NCBI RefSeq assembly: GCF_002294985.1
Contig: NZ_NSGE01000005.1
Span: forward strand, 77,001 to 141,000
Source of the DNA: Mesorhizobium sp. WSM3862
GTDB taxonomy: Bacteria > Pseudomonadota > Alphaproteobacteria > Rhizobiales > Rhizobiaceae
Direction: 5' to 3'
DNA: 64,000 bases
In this document: positions 25,676 to 35,034 of the stretch, in pieces
How positions within the stretch are numbered: position 1 is the stretch's first letter
How the letters are laid out: every line of letters begins with the position of its first letter
Notes under the pieces: model-generated
Told to the model about the DNA's origin: nothing
The model's input: the letters and a program-made list of their open reading frames with translations, nothing else
Databases searched by the model: none
Position numbers and translations under genes: made by a program

Positions 25676-26845
25676 ATGGCCGCTCAGCGCGCTCCAAGGA
25701 CCAACCACGAGGCCGACCAACCGTCGAGCCCGGTGTTGCAGTTCGGTCCCGACAAACCGCTAAAGCTCGATGCGGGCACCGTGCTGTCGCCGTTCCAGGT
25801 CGCTTACCAGACCTACGGCGCCCTCAACGACGCCCGCTCCAACGCCATCCTCGTCTGCCACGCGCTGACCGGCGACCAGCATGTCGCCAGCACCAATCCG
25901 GTGACCGGCAAGCCGGGCTGGTGGGAGGTGCTGATCGGCCCCGGCAGGATCATCGACACCAGCCGCTTTTTTGTCATTTGCGCCAACGTCATCGGCGGCT
26001 GCCTCGGCTCCACCGGCCCGGCCTCGACCGATCCGGCGACAGGCAGGCCCTATGGGCTCGACCTGCCGATCATCACCATCCGCGACATGGTGCGGGCGCA
26101 GCTGATGCTGGTCGATCATTTCGGCATCGAGAAGCTGTTCTGCGTGCTCGGCGGCTCGATGGGCGGCATGCAGGTGCTGCAATGGGCCGCAAGCTACCCG
26201 GAACGCGTCTTCTCCGCGTTGCCGATCGCCACCGGCGCCCGCCATTCCTCGCAGAACATCGCCTTCCACGAGGTCGGGCGGCAGGCCGTCATGGCCGATC
26301 CGGACTGGCACGGCGGCAAATATCTCGATTTCGGCAGGCGGCCGGAAAAGGGCCTCGCCGTGGCGCGCATGGCCGCGCACATCACTTACCTCTCGGAAGC
26401 AGCGCTGCACCGCAAGTTCGGCCGCAACCTGCAGGATCGCGAGGCGCTGACCTTCGGCTTCGACGCCGATTTCCAGATCGAAAGCTATCTGCGCCATCAG
26501 GGCATGACCTTCGTCGACCGTTTCGACGCCAACTCCTACCTCTATCTGACCCGCGCTATGGACTATTTCGACCTCGCCGCCGACCACGGCGGACGGCTGG
26601 CCGATGCCTTCGCCGGCACCAAGACACGCTTCTGCCTGGTATCGTTCACAAGCGACTGGCTGTTTCCGACCGAGGAAAGCCGCTCGATCGTGCATGCGTT
26701 GAACGCCGCCGGCGCGTCCGTCTCCTTCGTCGAGATCGAGACCGACCGCGGCCACGACGCTTTCCTGCTCGACGAACCGGAATTGTTCGCGGCCATCAAC
26801 GGCTTCATAGCCTCGGCGGCGCGCGCAAGGGGGCTCAGCCTATGA
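25676..26845 (+). CDS. metX: homoserine O-acetyltransferase
   Basis: A 389-aa alpha/beta-hydrolase-fold acyltransferase. The nucleophile serine lies in LGGSMGGMQ (about residue 161), with the partner Asp in FTSDWLFP and His in DRGHDAF, the usual MetX triad. It acetylates homoserine (some members use succinyl-CoA) to start methionine synthesis. The ATG at 25676 has GGGGA five bases upstream; the longer open frame would include the riboswitch. It is headed by a SAM-II riboswitch and followed by metW, the normal partner. Confidence 0.96.
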   Translation: MAAQRAPRTNHEADQPSSPVLQFGPDKPLKLDAGTVLSPFQVAYQTYGALNDARSNAILVCHALTGDQHVASTNPVTGKPGWWEVLIGPGRIIDTSRFFVICANVIGGCLGSTGPASTDPATGRPYGLDLPIITIRDMVRAQLMLVDHFGIEKLFCVLGGSMGGMQVLQWAASYPERVFSALPIATGARHSSQNIAFHEVGRQAVMADPDWHGGKYLDFGRRPEKGLAVARMAAHITYLSEAALHRKFGRNLQDREALTFGFDADFQIESYLRHQGMTFVDRFDANSYLYLTRAMDYFDLAADHGGRLADAFAGTKTRFCLVSFTSDWLFPTEESRSIVHALNAAGASVSFVEIETDRGHDAFLLDEPELFAAINGFIASAARARGLSL

Positions 26846-26933
26846 GCGGCGCGCGATCTCTGTGTCTTAGCCGCACTTCTGAGGCGCCGAGATTCCCATT
26901 GGCCGCAAATGCTCAAAGGCCGGAGGTGTGCCC

Positions 26934-27548
26934 ATGAGCGTCAATCGCGCCCAGCGCGTCGACCTCGAAGTCGTCACCGATCTCATCCCGCCGCATTCGC
27001 GCGTGCTCGATGTCGGCTCCGGCGATGGCGTGCTTCTGGAGGTTCTGCAGGCGACCAAGCAGGTTGATGGCCGCGGCCTGGAGCTGTCACAGCGCGGCGT
27101 CAACGAATGCGTGGCGCGAGGCCTTTCCGTCGTCCAGGGCGATGCCGACAAGGACCTCGAATTCTACCCCGACAAAGGTTTTGATTTCGTCGTCCTGTCG
27201 CAAACGCTGCAGGCGACCCGCAACCCGAAACTTGTGCTCGACGAGCTGCTTCGGATCGGCAACCGCGCGATCGTCTCCTTCCCCAATTTCGGCCATTGGC
27301 GCGTGCGCTTCTCGCTGCTGATCAAGGGCAGGATGCCGGTCACCAAGGACCTGCCCTATTCCTGGTACGACACGCCGAACATCCACTTCTGCACCATTCG
27401 CGACTTCGTCAATCTGTGCGAAGAGCTCGGCGCGACGGTCGAGAAGGCGACCGCGCTCGACGCCAACGGCCAGAAGATCGGCCTGTCGATGCCCTGGTGG
27501 TTCTGGAACTTCTTCGGCCAGCAGGCAGTGTTCTTGCTGAAACGATGA
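26934..27548 (+). CDS. metW: methionine biosynthesis protein MetW
   Basis: A 204-aa SAM-binding methyltransferase-like protein. Motif I is VLDVGSGDGVLLE, and LSQTLQATRNPKLVLDELLRIG and PYSWYDTPNIHFCTIRDF are MetW hallmarks (each seen as shorter conserved blocks). MetW works with MetX in the acylation of homoserine. The ATG at 26934 follows GGAGG at 7-nt spacing; a GTG two codons earlier is less likely. Its stop overlaps the start of the sulfotransferase gene (ATGA), so the next gene is translationally coupled to it. Confidence 0.94.
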   Translation: MSVNRAQRVDLEVVTDLIPPHSRVLDVGSGDGVLLEVLQATKQVDGRGLELSQRGVNECVARGLSVVQGDADKDLEFYPDKGFDFVVLSQTLQATRNPKLVLDELLRIGNRAIVSFPNFGHWRVRFSLLIKGRMPVTKDLPYSWYDTPNIHFCTIRDFVNLCEELGATVEKATALDANGQKIGLSMPWWFWNFFGQQAVFLLKR

Positions 27549-28315
27549 TCTCGCTCGATCTCTTTCGACGCCGGCCGGCCGTGGTTCAAATCCCGTCGGA
27601 AATTCTGTCGGAGATAAGCACTGGGATTCTTGTGTGCACTTCGCCGCGTACCGGCAGCAATCATCTTGCAGGACTGATGGCTTCCGCCGGGCTGGGCAAT
27701 CCACTGGAATGGTTTGGCGGGCGCCGGCTGCTCGAACAGCCAGGCTATCCGCGCGATGCCAGAGGGCAGCTTCTGAGGGCGCTGACGGAAGGACGGTCCT
27801 CTTGCGGAATCTACGCGATCAAGCTTTTTGCGAGTCAGTTCGCTCAAGTTACCAAGAAGGTGAACCTCCCCGCCAGTCTTCCCAACCTTCACTATGTGCG
27901 CCTGACGCGCAGCGATCTGCTGGGTCAGGCGATCTCATGGGCGCGTGCGCGCCAAACCCGCAGATTCCGCTCTAGCGAGGTCAATCGCGCATCCCCACGC
28001 TATGACGGCGAGGCTATCGCCGAATCGCTTGAAAAGATTCTGATGGAGACTCTGGCTTGGGACCGGTGGTTCGCGAAAAACGGGCTGTCCGTCCTTGCGC
28101 TAACTTACGAGCAGGTCCAGCAAGACCCGAGAGGAAGCCTCGAGAAAATTGCCCAGTTGGCCAGGGTCGAGCCTGTCTGGGGAACGAATCTCGTGTCGGG
28201 CCTCGAAATCCAACGCGACGCGACCAATGACGAATGGCGAAAACGTTTCCTGTCTGAATATGCCGACCCGTCCAGCTTCCAGCACAGAAAAAAGCGTGGC
28301 TTCCTGAAGATCTAG
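27545..28315 (+). CDS. Stf0-type sulfotransferase
   Basis: A 256-aa protein whose N-terminal block CTSPRTGSNHLAGLM is the PAPS 5'-phosphosulfate loop of the Stf0 group (pattern .C..PR(S/T)GS..L...L). It is followed by GNPLEWF and by YVRLTRSDLLGQAISW, which holds the 3'-phosphate site RxxxxxQAxS. Stf0 itself sulfates trehalose in mycobacteria; rhizobial members may sulfate glycans. The start ATG overlaps the metW stop by 4 bases. Base composition from here to about 29.6 kb looks more AT-rich than its neighbours by eye, which could mean transfer. It leads into two glycosyltransferase genes. Confidence 0.85.
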   Translation: MISLDLFRRRPAVVQIPSEILSEISTGILVCTSPRTGSNHLAGLMASAGLGNPLEWFGGRRLLEQPGYPRDARGQLLRALTEGRSSCGIYAIKLFASQFAQVTKKVNLPASLPNLHYVRLTRSDLLGQAISWARARQTRRFRSSEVNRASPRYDGEAIAESLEKILMETLAWDRWFAKNGLSVLALTYEQVQQDPRGSLEKIAQLARVEPVWGTNLVSGLEIQRDATNDEWRKRFLSEYADPSSFQHRKKRGFLKI

Positions 28316-28435
28316 AAACTGGGGCTTCATGCGATTGAAGCGCAGACTTGCAAATAGAATGGCACCGAGAATCGTTTGACGGCATACTCCGCACGGCTAC
28401 TGCGACTGTACCGGCAAAACTGGTGGTGATTATCT

Positions 28436-29425
28436 ATGGCTGAACACCCGATCTATTCGATCGTCATGGAGATGGAGAACGCCAAATCCATCGACTGGGA
28501 CGAGATCGGCCTGGGGCTGAAGTCACTGGCGCGCGAAATCGCGGCTGTTTCCGCTAGCGGTTTTACAAGGCCAAAAGTTGTCGTGTCGCATGGCGGGCCC
28601 GATTCGGACGGCAGCTTGCTGCAAGCGAGCATTGAAGCTGAAGCGCCTGAATTGATGCAGGTTGCCGACCTGACAATCACAGCTTGCCCCGACGGTCGGT
28701 ATTACGAACTCAAGAACAACGGCGTGCTTTTGACCGAAGGAGACATCGTCGTTTTCCTGGATTCGGACACGGTCCCTCAGCCAGGTTGGCTTTCAAATCT
28801 GCTGCAGCCGTTTCAACAGCCGCAAACCGTCTGCGTGAACGGCCATACCTATCTGTCCTATGACGACTTCTTCTCGAGAACCTTCGCCTTGATCTGGTTC
28901 TTCCCGATGGCCCGCGGAGATGAAAGATTCGCCTCGAAGCGGGCGATCAATGCCAACAATGTCGCCTTCCGGCGCCATTGGATCGTCAACCACCCTTTCC
29001 CGGCACATAACGGCTTCAAGGTGTCCTGCACGCTGCTGATGCACCAGCTTCGGCGCGAGGGCCACAAGATTGTCAACGTCGATGCGCGCGTTTACCACTA
29101 CTCTCCGCGCGGCTGGCGGTTCTTCTATTGGCGCGCGTTGGTGACCGGCAGGGACGCCGACCGCAAGTTCGTCGCGCTTCATGCCCCCAGTCGCAGCCAG
29201 CGGATCGTCAAGTCGTTCAGTCGCTGGTGGACCATGTCGTGGCGCACGACGCGACGCGTGCTCAGCCACGCGCCGCAAACGGGTATGCCTCTTTGGCAGA
29301 TCCCGTTTTCACTGGTGGTAGGCCTGGCTTTTTATACCCTGGCATTTCTTGGTCATTTCAGCCTCGCTGCCGGTCTCGTAAGCGACGAAATCGAAACCGT
29401 GCCTGACTATGTCGGGCATAGTTGA
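28436..29425 (+). CDS. family 2 glycosyltransferase with C-terminal membrane segment
   Basis: A 329-aa GT-A protein. The metal/nucleotide motif is VVFLDSDTVPQPGW near residue 107; a candidate catalytic region (NANNVAFRRHWI) follows near residue 178. A hydrophobic C-terminal stretch (about residues 288-316) probably anchors it to the inner membrane. The N-terminal strand is unusual for GT2 (YSIVMEMENAKSIDW instead of the typical 'VSVIIPTYN'). The donor and acceptor are unknown. It lies 120 bp after the sulfotransferase, and together with the next GT suggests a surface-glycan locus. Confidence 0.82.
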   Translation: MAEHPIYSIVMEMENAKSIDWDEIGLGLKSLAREIAAVSASGFTRPKVVVSHGGPDSDGSLLQASIEAEAPELMQVADLTITACPDGRYYELKNNGVLLTEGDIVVFLDSDTVPQPGWLSNLLQPFQQPQTVCVNGHTYLSYDDFFSRTFALIWFFPMARGDERFASKRAINANNVAFRRHWIVNHPFPAHNGFKVSCTLLMHQLRREGHKIVNVDARVYHYSPRGWRFFYWRALVTGRDADRKFVALHAPSRSQRIVKSFSRWWTMSWRTTRRVLSHAPQTGMPLWQIPFSLVVGLAFYTLAFLGHFSLAAGLVSDEIETVPDYVGHS

Positions 29426-29626
29426 AGGATAAACCGCCGCGAAGTGTTGCTTTCAAACCGCATGACTTTGAGGAAACACGCTCTGAACTTGACCCCGATG
29501 CGACACCTCAGGTGACATAGGCGGCTCTTTTCTGTAGCGTTTGCCGAATCCATCCGGGGGCGGACATGGAGGCAGGTGGTGCGAGTATCTTACGGTCATC
29601 GTTTATCTGCCCATAACGAAAGTTAG

Positions 29627-30562
29627 ATGCCGACTGCCTCCGACCCAGCTCCGCTGATCACCGTGATCACGCCGACGCACAACCGGCGAAGCCAGGTCGT
29701 GCGCGCGGTGGAAAGTGTTCTTGCCCAGACACTTACCCGCTTCGAGCACATTGTTGTCGACGACGGTTCGACCGACGGAACGGCCTTGGCGCTGGCCGAG
29801 ATTCGCGATCCCAGACTGATCTATGTCGGCGCGAAATGGCGCGGCGCCAATGCCGCGCGCAACGCGGGCATCGAGCGCGCGCGGGCGCCGATCGTGACCT
29901 TTCTTGATTCGGACGATGTCTATCTGCCGGACCGCCTCGACCGGACGCTGTCGCACTTCGACAGGAACCCCTCGCTCGAAGTGCTGATCAGTTCCTTCAT
30001 CTCGGTCAAGGGCGGCCGCAGCACCAAATGCATCAATCGTCAGGCTTTGCTCGACAAAAGCAGGCTGCAGCGCGCCCTGGTCTCGCAGACGATTTTCATC
30101 GCCGGCTCGGCGATCACCGCCCGGCACGAATCGCTGCTTGCGATCGGCGGCTTTGACAGCGACATCACGCGCATGCAGGACCGCGAATTGCTGCTGCGTT
30201 TTGCCAACCGCAGCGGCGCCTTGCTGTCGGATGATATCGACTGGAAGAAATACAATTCGGAAAATTCGATCTCCGGCCGGCGCGACGGCTATGTCGAGGC
30301 CTACGCCAACCTGATCGGCAAACATCCTTATATTGCCGACCGCTATCCCGACGTGCCGCCCTATATGATCGCGCGGCAGATCATCGCCGACATATTAAAG
30401 GGGAGGCTGCCACAGGCCTTTTCGGGCTATCTCGCCAATCGGTCGTCAAAGGCGCTCGGCTACTCGCCGACCGAACTGCTGCGCGGCTATGTCGTCGGCC
30501 GGCGCTGGCGCCGCGATTGCTATGACGAGTTCCGCGCCAAATACGGCGCCAGAGCGGCCTGA
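29627..30562 (+). CDS. family 2 glycosyltransferase
   Basis: A 311-aa soluble GT-A enzyme with the classical blocks LITVITPTHNR at the N-terminus, HIVVDDGSTDGT, GANAARNAGI and the DxD-type motif FLDSDDVYLPDRL near residue 92. The C-terminal third is basic and without membrane helices. It transfers a sugar from a nucleotide donor; specificity is unknown. The 201-bp interval before it contains an 11-bp CACCTCAGGTG palindrome and no ORF. It ends 44 bp from the convergent VWA gene. Confidence 0.9.
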   Translation: MPTASDPAPLITVITPTHNRRSQVVRAVESVLAQTLTRFEHIVVDDGSTDGTALALAEIRDPRLIYVGAKWRGANAARNAGIERARAPIVTFLDSDDVYLPDRLDRTLSHFDRNPSLEVLISSFISVKGGRSTKCINRQALLDKSRLQRALVSQTIFIAGSAITARHESLLAIGGFDSDITRMQDRELLLRFANRSGALLSDDIDWKKYNSENSISGRRDGYVEAYANLIGKHPYIADRYPDVPPYMIARQIIADILKGRLPQAFSGYLANRSSKALGYSPTELLRGYVVGRRWRRDCYDEFRAKYGARAA

Positions 30563-30605
30563 GGCACAGCGCGGCGCTCTGGCCGAAACAGTGCAAATTG
30601 GGACC

Positions 30606-31418
30606 TCACCGATCCAGCTCCGGAAAATACGGATCGGAAAACCGCTGCCGCAGCCGTTCGCCAAGCAGGCAGTCGGTCGGCGCCTCCGCGTCGACGCGGA
30701 TGCTTCCGGCGTCGCCGATCCCGCTCACCTCCTGGATCAGCTTGCGGCGGATAGCCGTCGAGAATTCCGACGCCGCATAGATCGGCAACACGAACGAACC
30801 GGGGCCGCCGGTGACGCAATCGGCATAGTAGCGGTCGAGACGAATGACGCTCGGCGACGGACTGATCAGGATCGGCAGGCCGTTGACCACGATGCCTTTG
30901 GCCAAAGCCGCATCACGGATCATCGCGACGGGCAGCCCGGCATTGTTGGGCCCGTCCCCCGATATGTCGATGACCCGGCGCGGCGCCGAGTAGCTGTTTT
31001 TCTCCAGAAGTCCGGCGCCGAATCCGAGAGCGCCTGAAATCGACGTGCCGCGAAAGCTCCGGAATGGACGACCCGCGATCTTGTCGGCGAAGGCGTTGGC
31101 GCTGTCCGCGCCGTCGATCACTTGCCAGCCAATCACGCCGTCGTCGCGCACGACGCCCGCCCATTCGAAATAGGCGAGCGCGATGCGGCCCCTCGGGCCC
31201 GAGCGCACGGCGCTGATGAAGTCGGGATGGCGCAGCGCCTCGACATAGCCGGCGCGCTGCAGGGCGAACTCTTCTTCGTCCATCGATTGCGAGATGTCGA
31301 CGGCCAGCACGAGTTCGACATCGACGGCAGTGCCGCCGATTGCAGGCATTGGCGCTGCCTCGGCGCAGGCAAGGCACGCAAGCAGGCTGAACAGCTTGAC
31401 CACGGCAGGTTCCACCAC
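30606..31418 (-). CDS. DUF1194 secreted von Willebrand factor A-domain protein
   Basis: A 270-aa protein with a signal peptide (about residues 1-22, ending AEA) and a VWA domain. The MIDAS metal site is DISQS (pattern DxSxS) near residue 41, with a conserved RGTSISGAL threonine/serine region and VIDISGDGPNNAG. DUF1194 proteins are common in Alphaproteobacteria and have no assigned role; the VWA fold suggests metal-dependent protein contact in the periplasm. It lies 36 bp downstream of the ABC exporter on the same strand and may be co-transcribed. Confidence 0.9.
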   Translation of the reverse strand: MVEPAVVKLFSLLACLACAEAAPMPAIGGTAVDVELVLAVDISQSMDEEEFALQRAGYVEALRHPDFISAVRSGPRGRIALAYFEWAGVVRDDGVIGWQVIDGADSANAFADKIAGRPFRSFRGTSISGALGFGAGLLEKNSYSAPRRVIDISGDGPNNAGLPVAMIRDAALAKGIVVNGLPILISPSPSVIRLDRYYADCVTGGPGSFVLPIYAASEFSTAIRRKLIQEVSGIGDAGSIRVDAEAPTDCLLGERLRQRFSDPYFPELDR

Positions 31419-31454
31419 GCCGGGATTGTTCCCGGCGATCGCGGCGAAATAAAG

Positions 31455-33266
31455 CTATTTCTTGGCGCGCGCGGCAACAGGCGGGGGCTCGATCGCCCCG
31501 GCGCGGAGACGGGCCGGCTTGAGCGCCGATCCGCCGCTGTCCTTTACGATGGTGATCGCGCGCGGGAAGAACTGGTTGTTGTGCAGACCGCGCCCGATAT
31601 TGAGGATGGCGGCGTGCGGCAGTCTGGACTGCAGCATCGCCAGCACGCGCCGAAGCGTGGCGCCGTCGAACGTATCCAGCGCTTCGTCGATGATCACCCA
31701 TTTCGGCTTCCTCAGCGCCAGCCGGGCGAAGGCGAGCAGCCGCTGCTCGTCGTCGGCCAGCTCATGCTCCCAGCGCGCCGAGCGGTCGAGCTGGAACGAG
31801 AGGCGCTCGAGGCCGACTTCACCGAGCACGTCGGAAATCTCGGCGTCGTCGATCTTGGCGCCTTCGGCATGGTTGAGCACCTCGCGCAGCGTGCCGAGCG
31901 GGAAATAGGGGGTGCGCGGCACGAAGAACGGTGTCTCTCCGGCCGGCATGCCGATGCGGCCACCGCCCCACGGCCAGAGGCCGGCGATGGCGCGGAAGAA
32001 CAGCGTCTTGCCGGCGCGCGGATCGCCGGTGATCATGACGCGCTCGCCGGCCTTTATCTCGACCTCCGTCTCCGCAAGCCTGGTGCAGCCGTCGGGCGAG
32101 GCGACCTCGAGCTTGTCGAATGTCAGCGTGCCATTTGCGTTTTCGCCGAACGCGATGCGCTTTTGCTTGGCGTGCAGGATGTCCGTTTCGCCGAGCGCGA
32201 TGCGAAAGTCGGCAACGCGCATCAGCGTTGCCCGCCAATCGGCGATGGCGCCGATGTTGTTGATGAACCAGCGTAGCGAGGAATTCACCTGGTTGAAGGC
32301 GCCGACCGCCATCATCAAACCGCCGAAGCTGATGTCGCCCGCGAAATAGACCGGTGCGGCGACCAGAATCGGCGCCACCACGGTGATCCAGCCATAGGCG
32401 TCGGTAACCCAGGACAGGTTGATCTGGGCGCTGTAGATGCGCCGCATGGCGTCGAGCACGCCGCCGAGGTCGAGCTCGAGCTGCCGCCTGGCGTCCGCCT
32501 CGCCATGGGCGAGCGCGATGGCGTCGACATTCTCGTTGACGCGGACCACGGAGGAGCGCAGCACGGCCTCGCGCGTGTAGCGATCGCTGTTGAAGCGGAT
32601 CAGCGGCCGGCCTACCAGCCAGCTCAGCCAGGAGGCGATGCCGGCATAAAGGATCGCCGCCCAGACCATGTAGCCCGGTATTTCCAGCGAATGGCCGCCG
32701 ACATGGAAGACGAAGCCGGAAGAGAGCTCCCACAGCACGCCGATGAAGGATACAAGCAGGATGAAGGATTGCAGCAGGCCGACGCCGAGATCGGTCGACA
32801 GGTCGGAGAGATGCCCCGCGTCCTGCTGCATGCGCTGATCGGGATTGACGCCGATCGCACCCGCATGGGTGAGCCGGAACGCACGCGCCGGCCGCATCCA
32901 TTCATCGATCAGGTCGAGCGTCAGCGCCTCGCGCAACTTCAGCCGGATCGTCTGGTTGAGCCAGGTCTGGCCGACATTGAGCACCAGGAGGCTGCCGGCA
33001 ATTGCGGCAAATACCATCAGCTGATGCAGGAAGCCCGACAGGTCGCGCCGCGCCAGGGCATCATAGAAAGGCTGGTTCCAGCGATTGAGCAGCACTTGCC
33101 CGATCGAGGTCGCGACGATGACGCCGACAATGCCGATCGAGGCCCACAGGAGCCGCCTGCGCACCGGCGATGCCTTCAGCGCCAGCCTGATCGCCGCCAG
33201 CTGGTCTGAGAGGCGGCTCGTCTCGACTGAGAACGCGGCCTGTTCGATACTGGGCGTGTGGTCCAT
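31455..33266 (-). CDS. SbmA/BacA-like ABC transporter (fused permease-ATPase)
   Basis: A 603-aa half-size exporter: an ABC_membrane_2/SbmA-BacA-type membrane domain (residues about 40-350; LNRWNQPFYDALARRDL is a family block) followed by an ATPase domain. The ATPase motifs are non-standard. Walker A is GDPRAGKT (Lys and Thr kept), the signature is ELADDEQRLLAFARLAL instead of LSGGQ, and Walker B is WVIIDEALDTFD with its catalytic Glu. Related proteins are E. coli YddA, mycobacterial Rv1819c and rhizobial BclA, which import peptides or cobalamin. The substrate here is unknown. Confidence 0.9.
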   Translation of the reverse strand: MDHTPSIEQAAFSVETSRLSDQLAAIRLALKASPVRRRLLWASIGIVGVIVATSIGQVLLNRWNQPFYDALARRDLSGFLHQLMVFAAIAGSLLVLNVGQTWLNQTIRLKLREALTLDLIDEWMRPARAFRLTHAGAIGVNPDQRMQQDAGHLSDLSTDLGVGLLQSFILLVSFIGVLWELSSGFVFHVGGHSLEIPGYMVWAAILYAGIASWLSWLVGRPLIRFNSDRYTREAVLRSSVVRVNENVDAIALAHGEADARRQLELDLGGVLDAMRRIYSAQINLSWVTDAYGWITVVAPILVAAPVYFAGDISFGGLMMAVGAFNQVNSSLRWFINNIGAIADWRATLMRVADFRIALGETDILHAKQKRIAFGENANGTLTFDKLEVASPDGCTRLAETEVEIKAGERVMITGDPRAGKTLFFRAIAGLWPWGGGRIGMPAGETPFFVPRTPYFPLGTLREVLNHAEGAKIDDAEISDVLGEVGLERLSFQLDRSARWEHELADDEQRLLAFARLALRKPKWVIIDEALDTFDGATLRRVLAMLQSRLPHAAILNIGRGLHNNQFFPRAITIVKDSGGSALKPARLRAGAIEPPPVAARAKK

Positions 33267-33385
33267 GATGCGAGATCCCTGCTGCCAGGAACGGTCATTG
33301 GCGGCGATGCCGCACCCCGAACCCGCCTCTGAGATAGGGTGACGATTGCCGTATGACGCAAGGCTTGGCCCCGATCACGAACGCG

Positions 33386-34156
33386 TCATCCGCCTGCCTG
33401 CGGCACCGGGCCGTCGGCCCGACGGCCGAGCGTCGTTGCGCCCTGCGGCGAGAACACCGGCACGAAGACGCGGCGCGACGCGCGCTGCGCGACAGGCACG
33501 CCCTGGTAGAGCCGCTTCTGCGCCTCGACGACGATGACCCCGGAAAAGATCGGCCAGAGCCGCCGGCCGGCTCGCTCCAGCACGTTGTGGAACTGCATCA
33601 TGGAGCGCCGCGGCGATGGCGGGAAGAACAGCGCGTCTGACCATGCGGCCGGCGTGAAATTGGCCTCGCGTAGCAATTCGGTGAGCTGGCCGCGCGAGAA
33701 CGGCCGGCCGTTGCCGAAGGGCGTGTGCTCGAAACGCGCCCAGACGCCGCGCCGGTTGGGCACGACGATGACGACCCTGCCCGCCGGCGACAGCACGCGC
33801 CAGATCTCGTTCAGCGTCTCGCGCGGATTTTCGACATGTTCGAGCGAGTGGACGAGCAGCATGCGGTCGATGCAGGAATCGACCAGCGGCAGCTCCTCGT
33901 CGAAGACCAGCGCCGTCGCCGTCGGCCCCGTCGCCGGCCAGACCACCGCCCCTTGCGTCGCCGGCATGAAGGCAAAGACGCGCTCGGCATCGGCGCCGAA
34001 CCGCTCCAGCCACGGCAGCGTGTAGCCGAGACCGACCAGGCGCTCGTTCGGAACGGGCGCCCATATCGACGACAGCGACATGGTGATCGCGCGCTCGGCG
34101 AGGCGCCCGAGCGTGGTCGAATAGAAGGACCGGAGATCGACGATATCGGAATGCAT
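33386..34156 (-). CDS. class I SAM-dependent methyltransferase
   Basis: A 256-aa Methyltransf_11-like protein. The C-half of the Rossmann core is clear (LPLVDSCIDRMLLVHSLEHV, then LNEIWRVLSPAGRVVIVVPN), but motif I is not the usual glycine-rich loop, since the matching stretch reads FAFMPATQGAVVWP. That may mean altered SAM binding. The start at 34156 (HSDIVDLRSFY) is chosen over a far longer open frame that covers gloB on the other strand. It is divergent from gloB with a 100-bp gap, a conserved rhizobial arrangement. Confidence 0.83.
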   Translation of the reverse strand: MHSDIVDLRSFYSTTLGRLAERAITMSLSSIWAPVPNERLVGLGYTLPWLERFGADAERVFAFMPATQGAVVWPATGPTATALVFDEELPLVDSCIDRMLLVHSLEHVENPRETLNEIWRVLSPAGRVVIVVPNRRGVWARFEHTPFGNGRPFSRGQLTELLREANFTPAAWSDALFFPPSPRRSMMQFHNVLERAGRRLWPIFSGVIVVEAQKRLYQGVPVAQRASRRVFVPVFSPQGATTLGRRADGPVPQAGG

Positions 34157-34256
34157 GCGCCGGACGGTAGCCGCGATATCCGGCGAGTTCAACAAAGGCG
34201 GATGACATCGACAGCCGGGCGCCCTATGTCTGCGGCCATAAACGGAGAGCGACGAG

Positions 34257-35024
34257 ATGCCGGTCGAAATCGAACAGTTCATGTGCCGCACCGACAATTT
34301 CGGCGTTCTGGTGCATGACCCCAGGAGCGGGCAGACGGCGATCATCGATGCCCCGGAAGAAGCGCCGATCCTCGCCGCGATCAAGCGCACCGGCTGGTCC
34401 CCGACGATGATCCTGACCACGCATCATCATGGCGACCATGTCGAGGCCAACCTGGCCCTGAAGGAGCGCTTCAAGCTCACCATCGTCGGACCGGAAGCGG
34501 AAAAGGCGAAGATCCCCGGCATCGACGAGACGGTCAGCCAGGGTTCCGTCATCCGCCTCGGCGAAGAAGAGATCGAGGTCATCGAGACGCCCGGCCATAC
34601 CGCCGGCCATGTCTCTTACCATTTGCCGGCCTCGAAGGTGGCCTTCACCGCCGACACGCTGTTTGCGCTGGGCTGCGGCCGGCTCTTCGAATGCAAGCCG
34701 CCGGTTATGCACGAATCGCTGAAGAAGCTTGCCGCCCTTCCGGCCGAGACCGTCATCTATTGCGGCCACGAATACACATTGGCCAATGCGCGCTTCGCCC
34801 TGACCGTCGATCCCAGCAATTCAGCATTGAAAGAGCGCGCCGGCAGGATCGAGAATCTGCGCGCCGAAAACAAGCCGACCCTGCCGACGACGATCGGCGA
34901 GGAACTGTCGACCAATCCGTTCTTGCGCTGGCACGACCCGGCGATCCGCAGACATCTCGGCATGGAGAGGGCGAGCGATACGGACGTGTTCGCCGAGATC
35001 CGCAAGCGCAAGGATAACTTCTGA
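34257..35024 (+). CDS. gloB: hydroxyacylglutathione hydrolase (glyoxalase II)
   Basis: A 255-aa metallo-beta-lactamase-fold enzyme. The binuclear metal motif THHHGDH spans residues 55-61; further ligands are in ETPGHTAGHVSY, the aspartate in FTADTLFALGCGRLFE and the histidine in YCGHEYTLANARF. It hydrolyses S-lactoylglutathione to lactate and glutathione, the second step of methylglyoxal detoxification. The length is the normal one. The cupin gene follows after 10 bp. Confidence 0.96.
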   Translation: MPVEIEQFMCRTDNFGVLVHDPRSGQTAIIDAPEEAPILAAIKRTGWSPTMILTTHHHGDHVEANLALKERFKLTIVGPEAEKAKIPGIDETVSQGSVIRLGEEEIEVIETPGHTAGHVSYHLPASKVAFTADTLFALGCGRLFECKPPVMHESLKKLAALPAETVIYCGHEYTLANARFALTVDPSNSALKERAGRIENLRAENKPTLPTTIGEELSTNPFLRWHDPAIRRHLGMERASDTDVFAEIRKRKDNF

Positions 35025-35034
35025 GCGCTCCTTT

